From the NCBI GenBank assembly GCA_963752815.1, contig CAVVZI010000015.1, forward strand, positions 558,001-622,000: DNA of 64,000 bases. Reading direction: 5' to 3'. A program made the position numbers and the translations under genes. The DNA is from Sva-07 sp963752815. GTDB taxonomy: Bacteria; Actinomycetota; Acidimicrobiia; Acidimicrobiales; Ilumatobacteraceae. Numbering within the stretch: position 1 is the stretch's first letter; every line of letters begins with the position of its first letter. Below are positions 28,170 through 38,367 of the stretch, piece by piece. The notes under the pieces were generated by a model. The model was not told the DNA's origin. It made no database searches and worked only from the letters and a program-made list of their open reading frames with translations.

Positions 28170-29399
28170 ATGACCGACACCATCACGCCGCCGAGCACCA
28201 CGACCGGCCTGACCGAGAGCGAGGCGGATGCGTTCCGTCAGAAGTGCGTCGACTTCATGGAGGCCCACGCCAAGCGCTCCGGCGCTCCGACGATCGACGA
28301 GCAGCGGGCGTACCTCGCCGCCGCCGCAGACGCCGGTCTCGCCGGCGTTCCGTTCCCCGCCGAGTACGGCGGTGGCGGCCTGACGCTCGCCCACGAGAAG
28401 ATCTGGCGCGAGGTCAAGGGCAACTACACGATGATGGACGGCGAGTTCATCATCAGCCACGGCATGTGCCTGCCGATGCTCAACGAGTACGGCACGCCGG
28501 AGCAGAAGCGCCAGTTCCTCGCCGACAACATCTCCGGCCGCACGATGTGGTGTCAGATGTTCTCCGAGCCGGGCGCCGGCTCCGACGTCGCCAGCCTGCA
28601 GTCCAAGGCCGAGCTCGACGGTGACGAGTGGGTGCTCAACGGTCAGAAGGTGTGGACCACCCTCGCCCACGTCTCCGACTACGGCATCGTCATCGCCCGC
28701 ACCGACCCCGACCAGGTGAAGCACGCCGGCCTGTCGATGTTCATCATGGACATGAAGGCGCCCGGCGTCGAGATCCGCCCGATCCACCAGATCGACGGCG
28801 GTTCGCACTTCAACGAGGTGTTCTTCACCGACGTCCGCATCCCGAAGGACTGGCAGATCGGCGAACTGAACACCGGCTGGAAGCTGGCCACCGCGATGCT
28901 CATGTACGAGCGCGTCGCCATCGGCGGTGCAGGCGCCGGCAAGATCAACCAGCCCGAGTTCAAGCAGCTCCTCAAGGCCGCCAAGGAGACCGGTCAGATC
29001 GACAACCCGGTCGTGCGCGATCAACTGATGCAGATCTGGTCGATGGAGACCACCAAGGCGCTCGTGGCGATGAAGAACCGCGACGAGCAGAAGGCCGGCA
29101 AGACGCCCGGTCCCGGTGGCTCGCTCGGCAAGCTGTTCGGCTCGGTCATCGCGTGGAAGGTGCGGGCGATGATGCTCGAGTTCGCCGGCCCCGGTTCGGT
29201 GGCGTGGGACCCGTCGGACGAGACGGGCGGCGACCGCGTGAAGATGGTGCTCAACTCGTTCCAATCCGGCATCGCCGGCGGCACCGACGAGATCCAGCGC
29301 AACATCATCGGCGACCGCGTGCTCGGCCTGCCCCGCGAGCCGGCCGTCGACCGCGACGTCCCGTTCAAGGATCTCAAGGTCGGCACCCAGAAGGCCTGA
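28170..29399 (+). CDS. Acyl-CoA dehydrogenase family protein
   Basis: A 409-residue flavoprotein with the three ACAD domains. The FAD and substrate motif CQMFSEPGAGSDVAS lies near residue 130, and the C-terminal signature is SGIAGGTDEIQRNIIGDRVLGLP. It introduces the alpha-beta double bond into an acyl-CoA, passing electrons to ETF. The start ATG 28170 follows a GAGGGAG ribosome site. Divergence from the MarR-thiolase unit suggests one regulated beta-oxidation module. The exact acyl chain is unknown. Confidence 0.92.
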   Translation: MTDTITPPSTTTGLTESEADAFRQKCVDFMEAHAKRSGAPTIDEQRAYLAAAADAGLAGVPFPAEYGGGGLTLAHEKIWREVKGNYTMMDGEFIISHGMCLPMLNEYGTPEQKRQFLADNISGRTMWCQMFSEPGAGSDVASLQSKAELDGDEWVLNGQKVWTTLAHVSDYGIVIARTDPDQVKHAGLSMFIMDMKAPGVEIRPIHQIDGGSHFNEVFFTDVRIPKDWQIGELNTGWKLATAMLMYERVAIGGAGAGKINQPEFKQLLKAAKETGQIDNPVVRDQLMQIWSMETTKALVAMKNRDEQKAGKTPGPGGSLGKLFGSVIAWKVRAMMLEFAGPGSVAWDPSDETGGDRVKMVLNSFQSGIAGGTDEIQRNIIGDRVLGLPREPAVDRDVPFKDLKVGTQKA

Positions 29400-29416
29400 G
29401 TCCCTGTCACCTCCAC

Positions 29417-29468
29417 CGTTCTCGTGAACTTCTTGCGTACGCGGGTACGCAACAAGTTCACGAGAACG
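29417..29468. repeat. Dispersed palindromic repeat, copy 2
   Basis: 24-nt arms (29417-29440 and 29445-29468) with one mismatch and a GCGG loop. It shares GTTCTCGTGAACTTCTTGCG and most of the right arm with copies 1 and 3. It lies between the acyl-CoA dehydrogenase and the PhyH gene. Confidence 0.9.
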
Positions 29469-29493
29469 CGGGATTTCCGATACGAATGGGCGG

Positions 29494-30396
29494 ATGGGGA
29501 CGGATGAGCGAGGACACGTCGACCATCGGTTGACGACGCGGCAGATGGCCGAGTTCGTGGCGAACGGGGTGATCCGGTTCGACGCGATCGTGCCGGCCGA
29601 CATCAACGAGCGGGCGATCGAGGAGATGCGCCGGCTCGCAGCGGAACGGATGTCACCGAACGGGATGAAGCCACCGCACACCGGCACGCCACTCGCCGAG
29701 TGCTACCCGCCGCCGTCGGCGATCGGCGAGTACCTGCGCCTCCCGCAGGTGGCCGGCATCATCGAGTCGTTCGTCGGGCGCAACCCGCTGTTCGACCACG
29801 ACTGGACCCACCACATCGCGCCGCGCGCCACGTACGTCCAGCCGCTGCACGTCGACGCCATCACCGACTCCGCCGACCACGCCTTCGACGTGCAGCTGTT
29901 CTGGTATCCGCACGACGTCGCGCCGGGCGAGGGCGGCACCCGGTTCGTGCCGGGCAGTCATCTCCGCCGCGTGCGCGCCTCGGGCCTCGATCGGTACCAG
30001 CACATCGCCGGCGAGGAGCAGTTCTCCGGTCCGGCCGGCACGGTGGTCGTGTTCCACCACGGGCTGTGGCACGCCGGGCAACCGAACCCGAGTGGCACCG
30101 ACCGCTGGATGCACAAGGTGCGACTCAACCCGACCGCGCCGCAGGTGCGGCTGTGGAACACCGCCGACCTCGACGATCTCCAGAACCCGCCGTCCGACCA
30201 CGTGTTCGCCCGGATGCTGCCCGACAGCGTGGCGCAGATCTTCCGCACCTGGCACCGGTGGATGAGCGTGACCGACTACCGCAACGAGCAGGTGCAGCGC
30301 GCCCTGCTGTGGCGATACCTCACCGGCGACGACCGGTACGACGTCGACCACTACCTCACGCGCCTCGAGGGTCACGCCGCGGTGGCATCGGCGTGA
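29494..30396 (+). CDS. Phytanoyl-CoA dioxygenase (PhyH) family protein
   Basis: A 300-residue Fe(II)/2-oxoglutarate-dependent oxygenase. The HxD iron motif is in YVQPLHVDAITD, and the distal His lies in FHHGLWHAGQPN; PHDVAPGEGGTRFVPGSH is typical of the family. Start codon choice is uncertain, and a later start at MTTRQ or MAEF would also fit. Its stop overlaps the next GTG (GTGA), coupling it to the small downstream gene. The substrate is unknown. Confidence 0.82.
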   Translation: MGTDERGHVDHRLTTRQMAEFVANGVIRFDAIVPADINERAIEEMRRLAAERMSPNGMKPPHTGTPLAECYPPPSAIGEYLRLPQVAGIIESFVGRNPLFDHDWTHHIAPRATYVQPLHVDAITDSADHAFDVQLFWYPHDVAPGEGGTRFVPGSHLRRVRASGLDRYQHIAGEEQFSGPAGTVVVFHHGLWHAGQPNPSGTDRWMHKVRLNPTAPQVRLWNTADLDDLQNPPSDHVFARMLPDSVAQIFRTWHRWMSVTDYRNEQVQRALLWRYLTGDDRYDVDHYLTRLEGHAAVASA

Positions 30397-30671
30397 GCCA
30401 ACGCCAGCAGGTCCTCTACCTCTGGGCCAGCGGATCGGCGCTCGATTCGCCCGCGGTCGGATGGGCCTTCCACGACGGGACCGACGGCACCGGCCCGGGT
30501 CTTCCGGAGCCCGCTCGCGGCGAGGTTCCGTACGCCACGGGCGTCGACGCGTTGCGCGACGGCTGGATGCTGCTGCAGTCCGCGCAGCTCATCCCGCCCG
30601 CGCCGGGCACCGAACATCTCAACGCGTACCTCGACTACGAGTTCGTGTTCGAGCGCCGCGTCGAGGTCTGA
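30393..30671 (+). CDS. Small hypothetical protein coupled to the PhyH gene
   Basis: 92 residues from the GTG overlapping the PhyH stop. It contains LYLWASGSALDSPAVGWAFHD and ends YLDYEFVFERRVEV. There is no signal peptide or membrane helix, and I do not recognise a family. Codon usage and length resemble its neighbours, which supports a real gene. It may be an accessory subunit of the oxygenase, which is inference from coupling alone. Confidence 0.6.
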   Translation: MSQRQQVLYLWASGSALDSPAVGWAFHDGTDGTGPGLPEPARGEVPYATGVDALRDGWMLLQSAQLIPPAPGTEHLNAYLDYEFVFERRVEV

Positions 30672-30684
30672 CCGCACCAGGTCG

Positions 30685-30734
30685 GTTCTCGTGAACTTCT
30701 TGCGCTCGCGGGTGCGCAAGAAGTTCACGAGAAC
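30685..30734. repeat. Dispersed palindromic repeat, copy 3
   Basis: 21-nt perfect arms and loop TCGCGGGT, identical over all 50 bases to positions 1097-1146. It lies between two convergent gene ends, where it could terminate both. Confidence 0.92.
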
Positions 30735-30737
30735 GAG

Positions 30738-31544
30738 CTACATGACCTCGGAGGCCATGCGGACCACCTTGGCGTCGGGGGCGTGGGCGACCTTGTCGTC
30801 CTTGCCGCCGTAGTCGAGGGTGTGGAGGACGTGGCGCATCGACTCCAGCCGAGCCCGCTTCTGCTCGTTCGAGTTGATCACCGTCCACGGCGCATCCAGA
30901 TGATTCGTTCCGATCAGCATCGCGTCGCGCGCTCGGCCGTACTCGTCGTACCGCTTGATCGCCTCCTGGTCCATCGGCGACAGCTTCCACTGCTTCAGCG
31001 GGTCAACGCTGCGGGCCTCGAACCGCCGGCTCTGCTCCTCGGCCGACACCGTGAACCACAGCTTGAAGAGGTGGATCCCCGACTGCACCAGGCTGCGCTC
31101 GAAGCCGGGCAACTGCTCGAAGAAGATCTGGTACTCCTCGCTCGTGCAGAACCCCATCACCCGCTCGACCCCGGCCCGGTTGTACCACGAGCGGTCGAAC
31201 AGCACGATCTCCCCGGTCGTCGGCAGGTGCTGCACGTACCGCTGGAAGTACCACTGACCGCGCTCGGTGTCGTTCGGCACCGCGAGTGCGGCCGTTCGTG
31301 CGTGGCGCGGGTTGAGGTGATCGGTGAAGCGACGGATCGCACCGCCCTTCCCCGCCGCGTCACGACCCTCGAAGATGACGACCACGCGGGCGCCGGTCTC
31401 CTGTACCCACTGCTCCATCTTCAACAGTTCGATCTGCAACTCCAGCAACTCGCGTTCGTAGCGCTTCTTGCCGATCGGCTCGTCGTGCGGGCGCTCGTCC
31501 TCCATCCGCTGGATCAGCGGCGGACCCTCGTGGTGCTTGCTCAT
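30738..31544 (-). CDS. ppk2: Polyphosphate kinase 2 (PPK2) family protein
   Basis: A 268-residue protein with a P-loop kinase fold. Walker A is VIFEGRDAAGKGGAI, and the lid and Walker B region reads EIVLFDRSWYNRAGVE. The C-terminal WTVINSNEQKRARLE is typical of PPK2. The family transfers phosphate between polyphosphate and nucleotides. Length and motifs suggest a class I (nucleoside diphosphate) enzyme, but this is not certain. Confidence 0.93.
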   Translation of the reverse strand: MSKHHEGPPLIQRMEDERPHDEPIGKKRYERELLELQIELLKMEQWVQETGARVVVIFEGRDAAGKGGAIRRFTDHLNPRHARTAALAVPNDTERGQWYFQRYVQHLPTTGEIVLFDRSWYNRAGVERVMGFCTSEEYQIFFEQLPGFERSLVQSGIHLFKLWFTVSAEEQSRRFEARSVDPLKQWKLSPMDQEAIKRYDEYGRARDAMLIGTNHLDAPWTVINSNEQKRARLESMRHVLHTLDYGGKDDKVAHAPDAKVVRMASEVM

Positions 31545-31584
31545 TCCACTCCCTTCGGAATGCGGCAGTCTCGCGCGGCCGCCC

Positions 31585-32565
31585 TCACACCCCGAGCAGT
31601 GCGGCGAGCTGCCGGCGCCACTCGACCGACGGCTTGTCGGACTGCACGCTGACGGTGGCCTGCTGATCGAGCGGCAGGACGCCCGGCACCCGTTCGAGCA
31701 TCACCTTGTCCTCGGCGCCGATCGCCCGGTCGAAGGCGATGACCGCGTCGCCCGGAACGGAGAAGTCGTCGTTGCGCCAGACGACGAAGGTGAAGTACGA
31801 CGTGACGTCGTCGATCGGCGACGAGCAGAGCAGGATGAGGTGGTCGAGCCCGGTCTCGTAGTGGATCGTGCTGCGGACGGTGAACGGCAGGTTGAACCCG
31901 GTGGTCATCCGGCGGGAGATCACCGGGGCATCGAGCCCTGACGACGTCGCTCCGGCGGCGTTGGCCACCTCCACTTCGTACCGGTAGCCGTAGAAGTCCT
32001 CGTCGAGCGGTTCGAGTTCGATCTTCGCGACGTCCTGGTTGTCCTGGATCCCGAACGTGCCGCGGTGCACCCACGGGAAGTGGGCGATGTCGAGGAAGTT
32101 GTCGGTCATCCGGGTCACGGAGGTGGTCCAGCGATCGACGCCGCTGTTGATGCGGCGATAGGCGGGATCATCCTCGGCGTCCATGAGAGGAATGTCGGCG
32201 ACGGGCTCGCCGGGGCAGATCCACACGAGGCCGTACCGCTCGCGGGCGTGGATCGTCGGAAGCTGGGCCTTCGGCGGCACGGGGCGACCGACTCCCGACG
32301 ACGGGACCTCGACGCAGGCGCCACCGTCGCCGAACTTCCAGCCGTGGTACGCGCACGTGAGGCACCCATCGGCGACCGTGCCGATGCTCAGCGGCGACTC
32401 GCGGTGCGGACAGCGGTCGGGGGCGGCGACGAGTTCGCCGTTCGACGACCGCCACACGACGTAGTCGGCGCCGAGCAGTCGCACCGCCAGCGGCGCCGAG
32501 TCGAGATCGTGCCCCTCGGCGACGACGTACCAGTAGTGGCGCAGTTCGTCATGCTCGATCAGCAT
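31585..32565 (-). CDS. Rieske [2Fe-2S] oxygenase, terminal component
   Basis: A 326-residue aromatic-ring-hydroxylating-type oxygenase. The Rieske motif CPHRE...CAYHG is near residues 47-70. The mononuclear-iron motif DNFLDIAHFPWVHRG is near 150, with the second His ligands in AHFPWVH. No reductase or small subunit is adjacent, so electrons must come from elsewhere; the ferredoxin reductase at 15-16 kb is one candidate. The substrate is unknown. Confidence 0.9.
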   Translation of the reverse strand: MLIEHDELRHYWYVVAEGHDLDSAPLAVRLLGADYVVWRSSNGELVAAPDRCPHRESPLSIGTVADGCLTCAYHGWKFGDGGACVEVPSSGVGRPVPPKAQLPTIHARERYGLVWICPGEPVADIPLMDAEDDPAYRRINSGVDRWTTSVTRMTDNFLDIAHFPWVHRGTFGIQDNQDVAKIELEPLDEDFYGYRYEVEVANAAGATSSGLDAPVISRRMTTGFNLPFTVRSTIHYETGLDHLILLCSSPIDDVTSYFTFVVWRNDDFSVPGDAVIAFDRAIGAEDKVMLERVPGVLPLDQQATVSVQSDKPSVEWRRQLAALLGV

Positions 32566-32604
32566 CGTGGAGCCCCTCGGTGAATGCCTGGCCGCCTGAC
32601 GGGG

Positions 32605-33363
32605 TCACCCTATTCGCGATCCGCTGACCGCCATCGCCGGTGTGGCGACGAGTTCGGGAGCGATCGCACCGACCAGGTCGAGCACGGCGGGCCGGTCGGG
32701 TCCGACAGCCATGATCACCACGACGTCGTCGTGCATCGGCAGCCACGCCAGCGCGCGCCCGCTCTCGACACGCACGCGAGACCGACCCGCCTCGACGCCG
32801 ACCAGGACCGCCGACAGCACGTGGCGGGCACTGCCGACCGAGACCGAACTCGACGCGCCGGGCACGTCGGGGCCGAACGACTCCTCGTGGTGCGCGAGCA
32901 CCCGGCCGTCGCGTTCCACACGCAGCGCCAGGTCGAGCCGACCGGCACACTCACCGGTCCGGCCGAGCACCACTTCTTCGACCACGCGGCACGTCGCCGA
33001 TCCGGCGAGCCGCACGATCGTGACGGCGCGGTGCCCCGACCCGGCCACCGACACCGTCGGCTCGAGCCAGAGATCCAGGCGGCCGGCGTCGGCGACCGTC
33101 GCCACGGTCGACATCGTCGAGCGCTCACCGCCGGCACCGGGCCACACCATGGTCGCGGCCACGGAACCGACAACGGCGCGCGCGCCCTCCTCGACCGTGA
33201 TCGACAGATCCAGTTCGTCGCCGCCGACCGGCATCGCCGCCGACGAGGCGACCATGATCCGGTCACCGCATCGCCGCACGCTGAACGGCGCCTGCGACCG
33301 GCGATCGACGAGTTCGTCGCGCCCGTCCCGGCGGGCGACCGCGATGGTCGCGTTCGACCTCAC
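32605..33363 (-). CDS. ureD: Urease accessory protein UreD
   Basis: 252 residues from GTG 33363, which overlaps the ureG stop (GTGA). The sequence is beta-rich and shows the UreD-like VEEGARAVVGSVAATMVWPG and LHDDVVVIMAVG-type segments. UreD/UreH scaffolds the apo-urease for UreF and UreG during nickel insertion. It is weakly conserved, so the call rests largely on position as the last gene of the urease operon. Confidence 0.8.
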   Translation of the reverse strand: MRSNATIAVARRDGRDELVDRRSQAPFSVRRCGDRIMVASSAAMPVGGDELDLSITVEEGARAVVGSVAATMVWPGAGGERSTMSTVATVADAGRLDLWLEPTVSVAGSGHRAVTIVRLAGSATCRVVEEVVLGRTGECAGRLDLALRVERDGRVLAHHEESFGPDVPGASSSVSVGSARHVLSAVLVGVEAGRSRVRVESGRALAWLPMHDDVVVIMAVGPDRPAVLDLVGAIAPELVATPAMAVSGSRIG

Positions 33364-34061
33364 GCGGTGCCGCGCCAGCGGCACAACTGGGCGCGGATCC
33401 AGTCGGCGACCTCCGCCGCACCCTCGGGCTCGACGAGCGACGTGAGCAGGACGGGTTCGCCGTGCCGCCGCTCGGTCGCCTCGCGGAACATCAGATCGAC
33501 GTCGGCCCGGACGTACGGGGCGAGGTCGACCTTGTTCACCACGAGCAGATCGGCGAGGGCCACCCCCGGCCCGCCCTTGCGCGGGATGTCGTCGCCACCG
33601 GCGGTGTCGATCACGAAGATCTGCACGTCGACGAGACCCCGGCTGAAGATGGCGGTGAGGTTGTCGCCGCCCGACTCGACCAGGGTGACGTCGACCTGTC
33701 CGTGCTGTGCCTCCAGTTGCTCGACCGCATCGAGGTTCGCCGCGATGTCGTCGCGGATCGCGGTGTGCGGGCAGCATCCCGTCTCGACCGCGGCGATCCG
33801 GTCCTCGGGCAGCACCGCGGAGGCCCGCAAGGCCTTCGCGTCCTCGGAGGTGAAGATGTCGTTGGTGACAACGACGAGCGAGAGGTCGTCGCGGAGCAAT
33901 CGGCACAACGACCCGACGAGCGTGGTCTTGCCGCTCCCGACGGGTCCCCCGATGCCGACCCGCAAGGCGCGGGTGACGCCGTTGTCGAGGTGGCGCGCGG
34001 GTGACGCGCGGTGGAACAGGTCGTTGTGCAACGGGTCGTGCGGGATGTCATGCGGGGGCAC
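33360..34061 (-). CDS. ureG: Urease accessory GTPase UreG
   Basis: A 233-residue SIMIBI-class GTPase. The P-loop is GIGGPVGSGKTTLV, the metal-binding CPH motif is in TGCCPHTAIRDD, and NKVDLAPYV is the guanine-specificity motif. The N-terminal 23 residues hold five histidines (PPHDIPHDPLHNDLFH). It drives GTP-dependent nickel delivery to urease. No ureE is present in the operon, so this His-rich extension may provide nickel binding. Confidence 0.95.
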   Translation of the reverse strand: MPPHDIPHDPLHNDLFHRASPARHLDNGVTRALRVGIGGPVGSGKTTLVGSLCRLLRDDLSLVVVTNDIFTSEDAKALRASAVLPEDRIAAVETGCCPHTAIRDDIAANLDAVEQLEAQHGQVDVTLVESGGDNLTAIFSRGLVDVQIFVIDTAGGDDIPRKGGPGVALADLLVVNKVDLAPYVRADVDLMFREATERRHGEPVLLTSLVEPEGAAEVADWIRAQLCRWRGTA

Positions 34062-34127
34062 GGGGACTCCAGTGTTCGGTGAAGAGGACGGTGAGAGGGC
34101 CGGTGATGCGGCCGGTGAAGTGATCGG

Positions 34128-34799
34128 TCATGCGATGAACAGCCGGGCGTCGAGGCCGCCGTGTCGCTCGCCGAGGATCTCGGTGAGCGAGCCGCCGGCC
34201 GCGGGCAGATCCGATGGCGAACCGCTCGACCAGGCGATCCACTCGTCGCGCCGTGCATCGACCGCCCGGCCCGCGCCGGCTTGCACGGCTGCCAGTTCGA
34301 TCGGGTCGAGGCCGAGCAGGCGAACGGCAGCCGACGTGACCGCCGCGCCGAGATGGTGGAAGGCGACCGCGGCGGCGTCGGCCGGCGATCCTCCCGCCGC
34401 GGCGACGACCGCGCCGAGAGCGATCGGCTGATGCGGTCCGCCGGACGTCGCCGACACCGCGGCGACACCGACACTCGGCCAGACGCGGCCGGCCGCGCGG
34501 AGGAGCTGACGGCCGAGGCGGCGACTGGTCGCGCGCAGGTACGGCGACATCACGCGGGCGGAGTACTCGTCGTCGAGTTCGCCGGCGATCGTGGCGAGAT
34601 CGGCGGACCGGGCGCAGGTGTACGCGGCGAAGGCGGCGTCGACCCGTCCGGTGGTGGCGAGGCGCCCGTGCAGGTAGTGCTCGAGCGTGGCGACGTCGAC
34701 CACGTCACCAACGGCGACCGCGGCTTCGACTCCCGCCGAGTAGGCGTGGCCGCCCGCCGGGAACCGGCCGTCGACGAGGAGCATCAGTGCGCTGTCCAT
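34128..34799 (-). CDS. ureF: Urease accessory protein UreF
   Basis: 223 residues from ATG 34799, seven bases after the repaired ureC stop. It is all-helical, with the family N-terminus LMLLVDGRFPAGGHAYSAGVE and C-terminal IELAAVQAGAGRAVDAR. UreF works with UreD and UreG in urease activation. Operon position between ureC and ureG supports the call. Confidence 0.9.
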   Translation of the reverse strand: MDSALMLLVDGRFPAGGHAYSAGVEAAVAVGDVVDVATLEHYLHGRLATTGRVDAAFAAYTCARSADLATIAGELDDEYSARVMSPYLRATSRRLGRQLLRAAGRVWPSVGVAAVSATSGGPHQPIALGAVVAAAGGSPADAAAVAFHHLGAAVTSAAVRLLGLDPIELAAVQAGAGRAVDARRDEWIAWSSGSPSDLPAAGGSLTEILGERHGGLDARLFIA

Positions 34800-34806
34800 C
34801 CCGGGC

Positions 34807-36511
<1,705 letters not shown>

Positions 36512-36515
<4 letters not shown>

Positions 36516-37189
36516 GCCCCCGCCTCCGCACCGTCGGTCGCAGGTACGAGGGGTGGATCGAGCGGGCCCGACACCGCGCCGCGCAGGCCGGCGATGACCC
36601 GACCGCCGACGAACGGTACGAGCGCGACGTCGAGCGCGATCCCGGGTTCGAAGCGCACCGCCGTCCCGGCGGGGACGTCGAGTCGGAGACCGCGCGCCGC
36701 CGCCCGGTCGAAGGCGAGCGACGGGTTGGCCTCGGCGAAGTGATAGTGCGAACCGACCTGGATCGGACGGTCGCCGGCGTTCTCGACGCGGAGCGTGATC
36801 ACGTCTCGACCGACGTTGATCTCGACCGGCTCGTCGGGTCCGACGATCTGGCCGGGGACGAGGTCGCCGTCACCAGGGACGCCCGGTCCGGCGATCGGGT
36901 CGTGCAGGGTGACGAGCTTCGTACCGTCGGGGAACGTCGCTTCGATCTGGACCTCGGGGAGCATGTCGGCGATGCCCTCCATCACGTCGGCGCGAGTGAG
37001 GACGTGGCGGCCGTCCTCCATCAGGTCGGCCACACGACGACCGTCGCGAGCCGATTCGAGCACCCAGGCGGTGAGCACGGCGACCGCCTCGGGGTAGTTG
37101 AGGCGGAGCCCCCGTTCGCGCCGCGCGCGGGCGACGCCCGCGGCCTGATGGAGCATCAGTCGTTCCTGTTCGTGCGGGCTGAGACGCAT
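36512..37189 (-). CDS. ureAB: Fused urease gamma/beta subunit UreAB
   Basis: 225 residues. The first 100 or so are UreA (MRLSPHEQERLMLH, LNYPEAVAVLTAWVLE, VQIEATFPDGTKLVTLHDPI). The rest is UreB (EINVGRDVITLRVENAGDRPIQVGSHYHF, ARGLRLDVPAGTAVRFEPG). Fusion of gamma and beta is known in some bacteria. The frame is open to 37225, but MRLSPHE is the conserved start. It is first in the urease operon. Confidence 0.94.
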
Positions 37190-37246
37190 GGTGGTTGGAC
37201 CGTAAGACCACTGGGTGAACACCATGTTTCCCCCGAGTCACGATCA

Positions 37247-37315
37247 GTTGTTGCTTGGAGCCAGCCACCTGTTGCGTGGGGTCAGGCACCACGCGACAGG
37301 TCACCCAGCAACAAC
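37247..37315. repeat. Nested inverted repeat with GGGGTCAGGCACCA loop
   Basis: Outer arms are GTTGTTGCT (37247-37255) and AGCAACAAC (37307-37315). Inner arms ACCTGTTGCGTGG and CCACGCGACAGGT carry one mismatch. The loop region contains GGGGTCAGGCACCA (37278-37291), also found at 39793-39806. It lies just after the aldo/keto reductase gene and before the urease operon. Confidence 0.8.
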
Positions 37316-38329
37316 TCAGCGGCGGCGGATCGAGCGGGCGAGGGCCGGTGACGTCCACCCGGCGTCGGCCGGGTTGAGGTCGACACCCGGAGGGACGACC
37401 TCGTCGATCGCGTCGAGCACGTCCGCGCCGAGCGTCACGTCGGCCGCGGTGAGGAGGTCGTCGAGTTGGTCGTTCGTGCGCGGTCCGATGAGGGCGGCCG
37501 TCACGGCAGGATGCTCGACCGACCACGCCAACGCGAGCTGCGTCATCGTGAGCCCGGCCTCGGCGGCGATCAGCCCGAGGCGCTCCGCCGCGTCGAACTT
37601 CGCGTCGTTGTCACCGTCGAAGTGGTCGGGGTTCGTCGTCGCCCGCGATCCGGCGGGCGCGGGTGACGACCGCTGGTACTTGCCGGTCAGCCACCCACCC
37701 GACAGCGGGCTCCACACGAGGACGCCGATGCCGTGGCGGCGGCACGTCGGCAGCACGTCGCGCTCGATGCCTCGGCACATGATCGAGTACGGCGGCTGCT
37801 CCGAGTGCGGCGCCGCCACGCCACGACGATCCGCTGCCCAACACGTCTCGACCAGGTCGGCGGCGGGGAACGTCGACGTGCCCCACATGCCGATCTTTCC
37901 CGCCCGAACGAGATCGGTCAGCGCGTCGACCGTCTCGCCGATGTCGGTCGATGGGTCCGGCCGGTGGATCTGATACAGGTCGATGTGGTCGGTGCGGAGG
38001 CGGCGCAGGCTGTCCTCGACCGCCGTGTTGATCCAGCGCCGCGAGTTGCCGCGATGGTTCGGGTCGTCGTCCATCGCGTTGTGGAACTTGGTGGCGAGCA
38101 CCACGTCGTCGCGGCGGCGACCGGCCAGGGCCTGACCGACGATCTCCTCGCTCTCGCCGTACGCGTACACGTCGGCGGTGTCGATGAGGTTGATCCCGCC
38201 ATCGACGGCGCGATTGATCAGACGGATGCAGTCGTCGTGATCGGTGTTCCCCCACGCGCCGAGCACCATCGTGCCGAGACCGAAGCGTGAGACCTGGACT
38301 CCAGTGCGTCCGAGCGTTCGAAATTCCAT
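37316..38329 (-). CDS. Aldo/keto reductase
   Basis: 337 residues from ATG 38329, preceded by a GGAAGGGA ribosome site. The TIM-barrel catalytic residues are Asp in LIDTADVYAYGESE, Lys in VVLATKF and His in DLYQIHRPD. NADPH-dependent reduction of an aldehyde or ketone is the family reaction. It follows the amidohydrolase gene with a 38-bp gap, so the two are probably cotranscribed. Confidence 0.9.
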   Translation of the reverse strand: MEFRTLGRTGVQVSRFGLGTMVLGAWGNTDHDDCIRLINRAVDGGINLIDTADVYAYGESEEIVGQALAGRRRDDVVLATKFHNAMDDDPNHRGNSRRWINTAVEDSLRRLRTDHIDLYQIHRPDPSTDIGETVDALTDLVRAGKIGMWGTSTFPAADLVETCWAADRRGVAAPHSEQPPYSIMCRGIERDVLPTCRRHGIGVLVWSPLSGGWLTGKYQRSSPAPAGSRATTNPDHFDGDNDAKFDAAERLGLIAAEAGLTMTQLALAWSVEHPAVTAALIGPRTNDQLDDLLTAADVTLGADVLDAIDEVVPPGVDLNPADAGWTSPALARSIRRR

Positions 38330-38367
38330 GTCGGTTGATTTCCCTTCCAGGGGTGGCGAGTCGGAAC

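Noticed and set aside
31585..32565. Rieske oxygenase and the ferredoxin reductase at 15-16 kb as one system
   Set aside because: They are about 15 kb apart with no shared regulation visible; the link is possible but unsupported.
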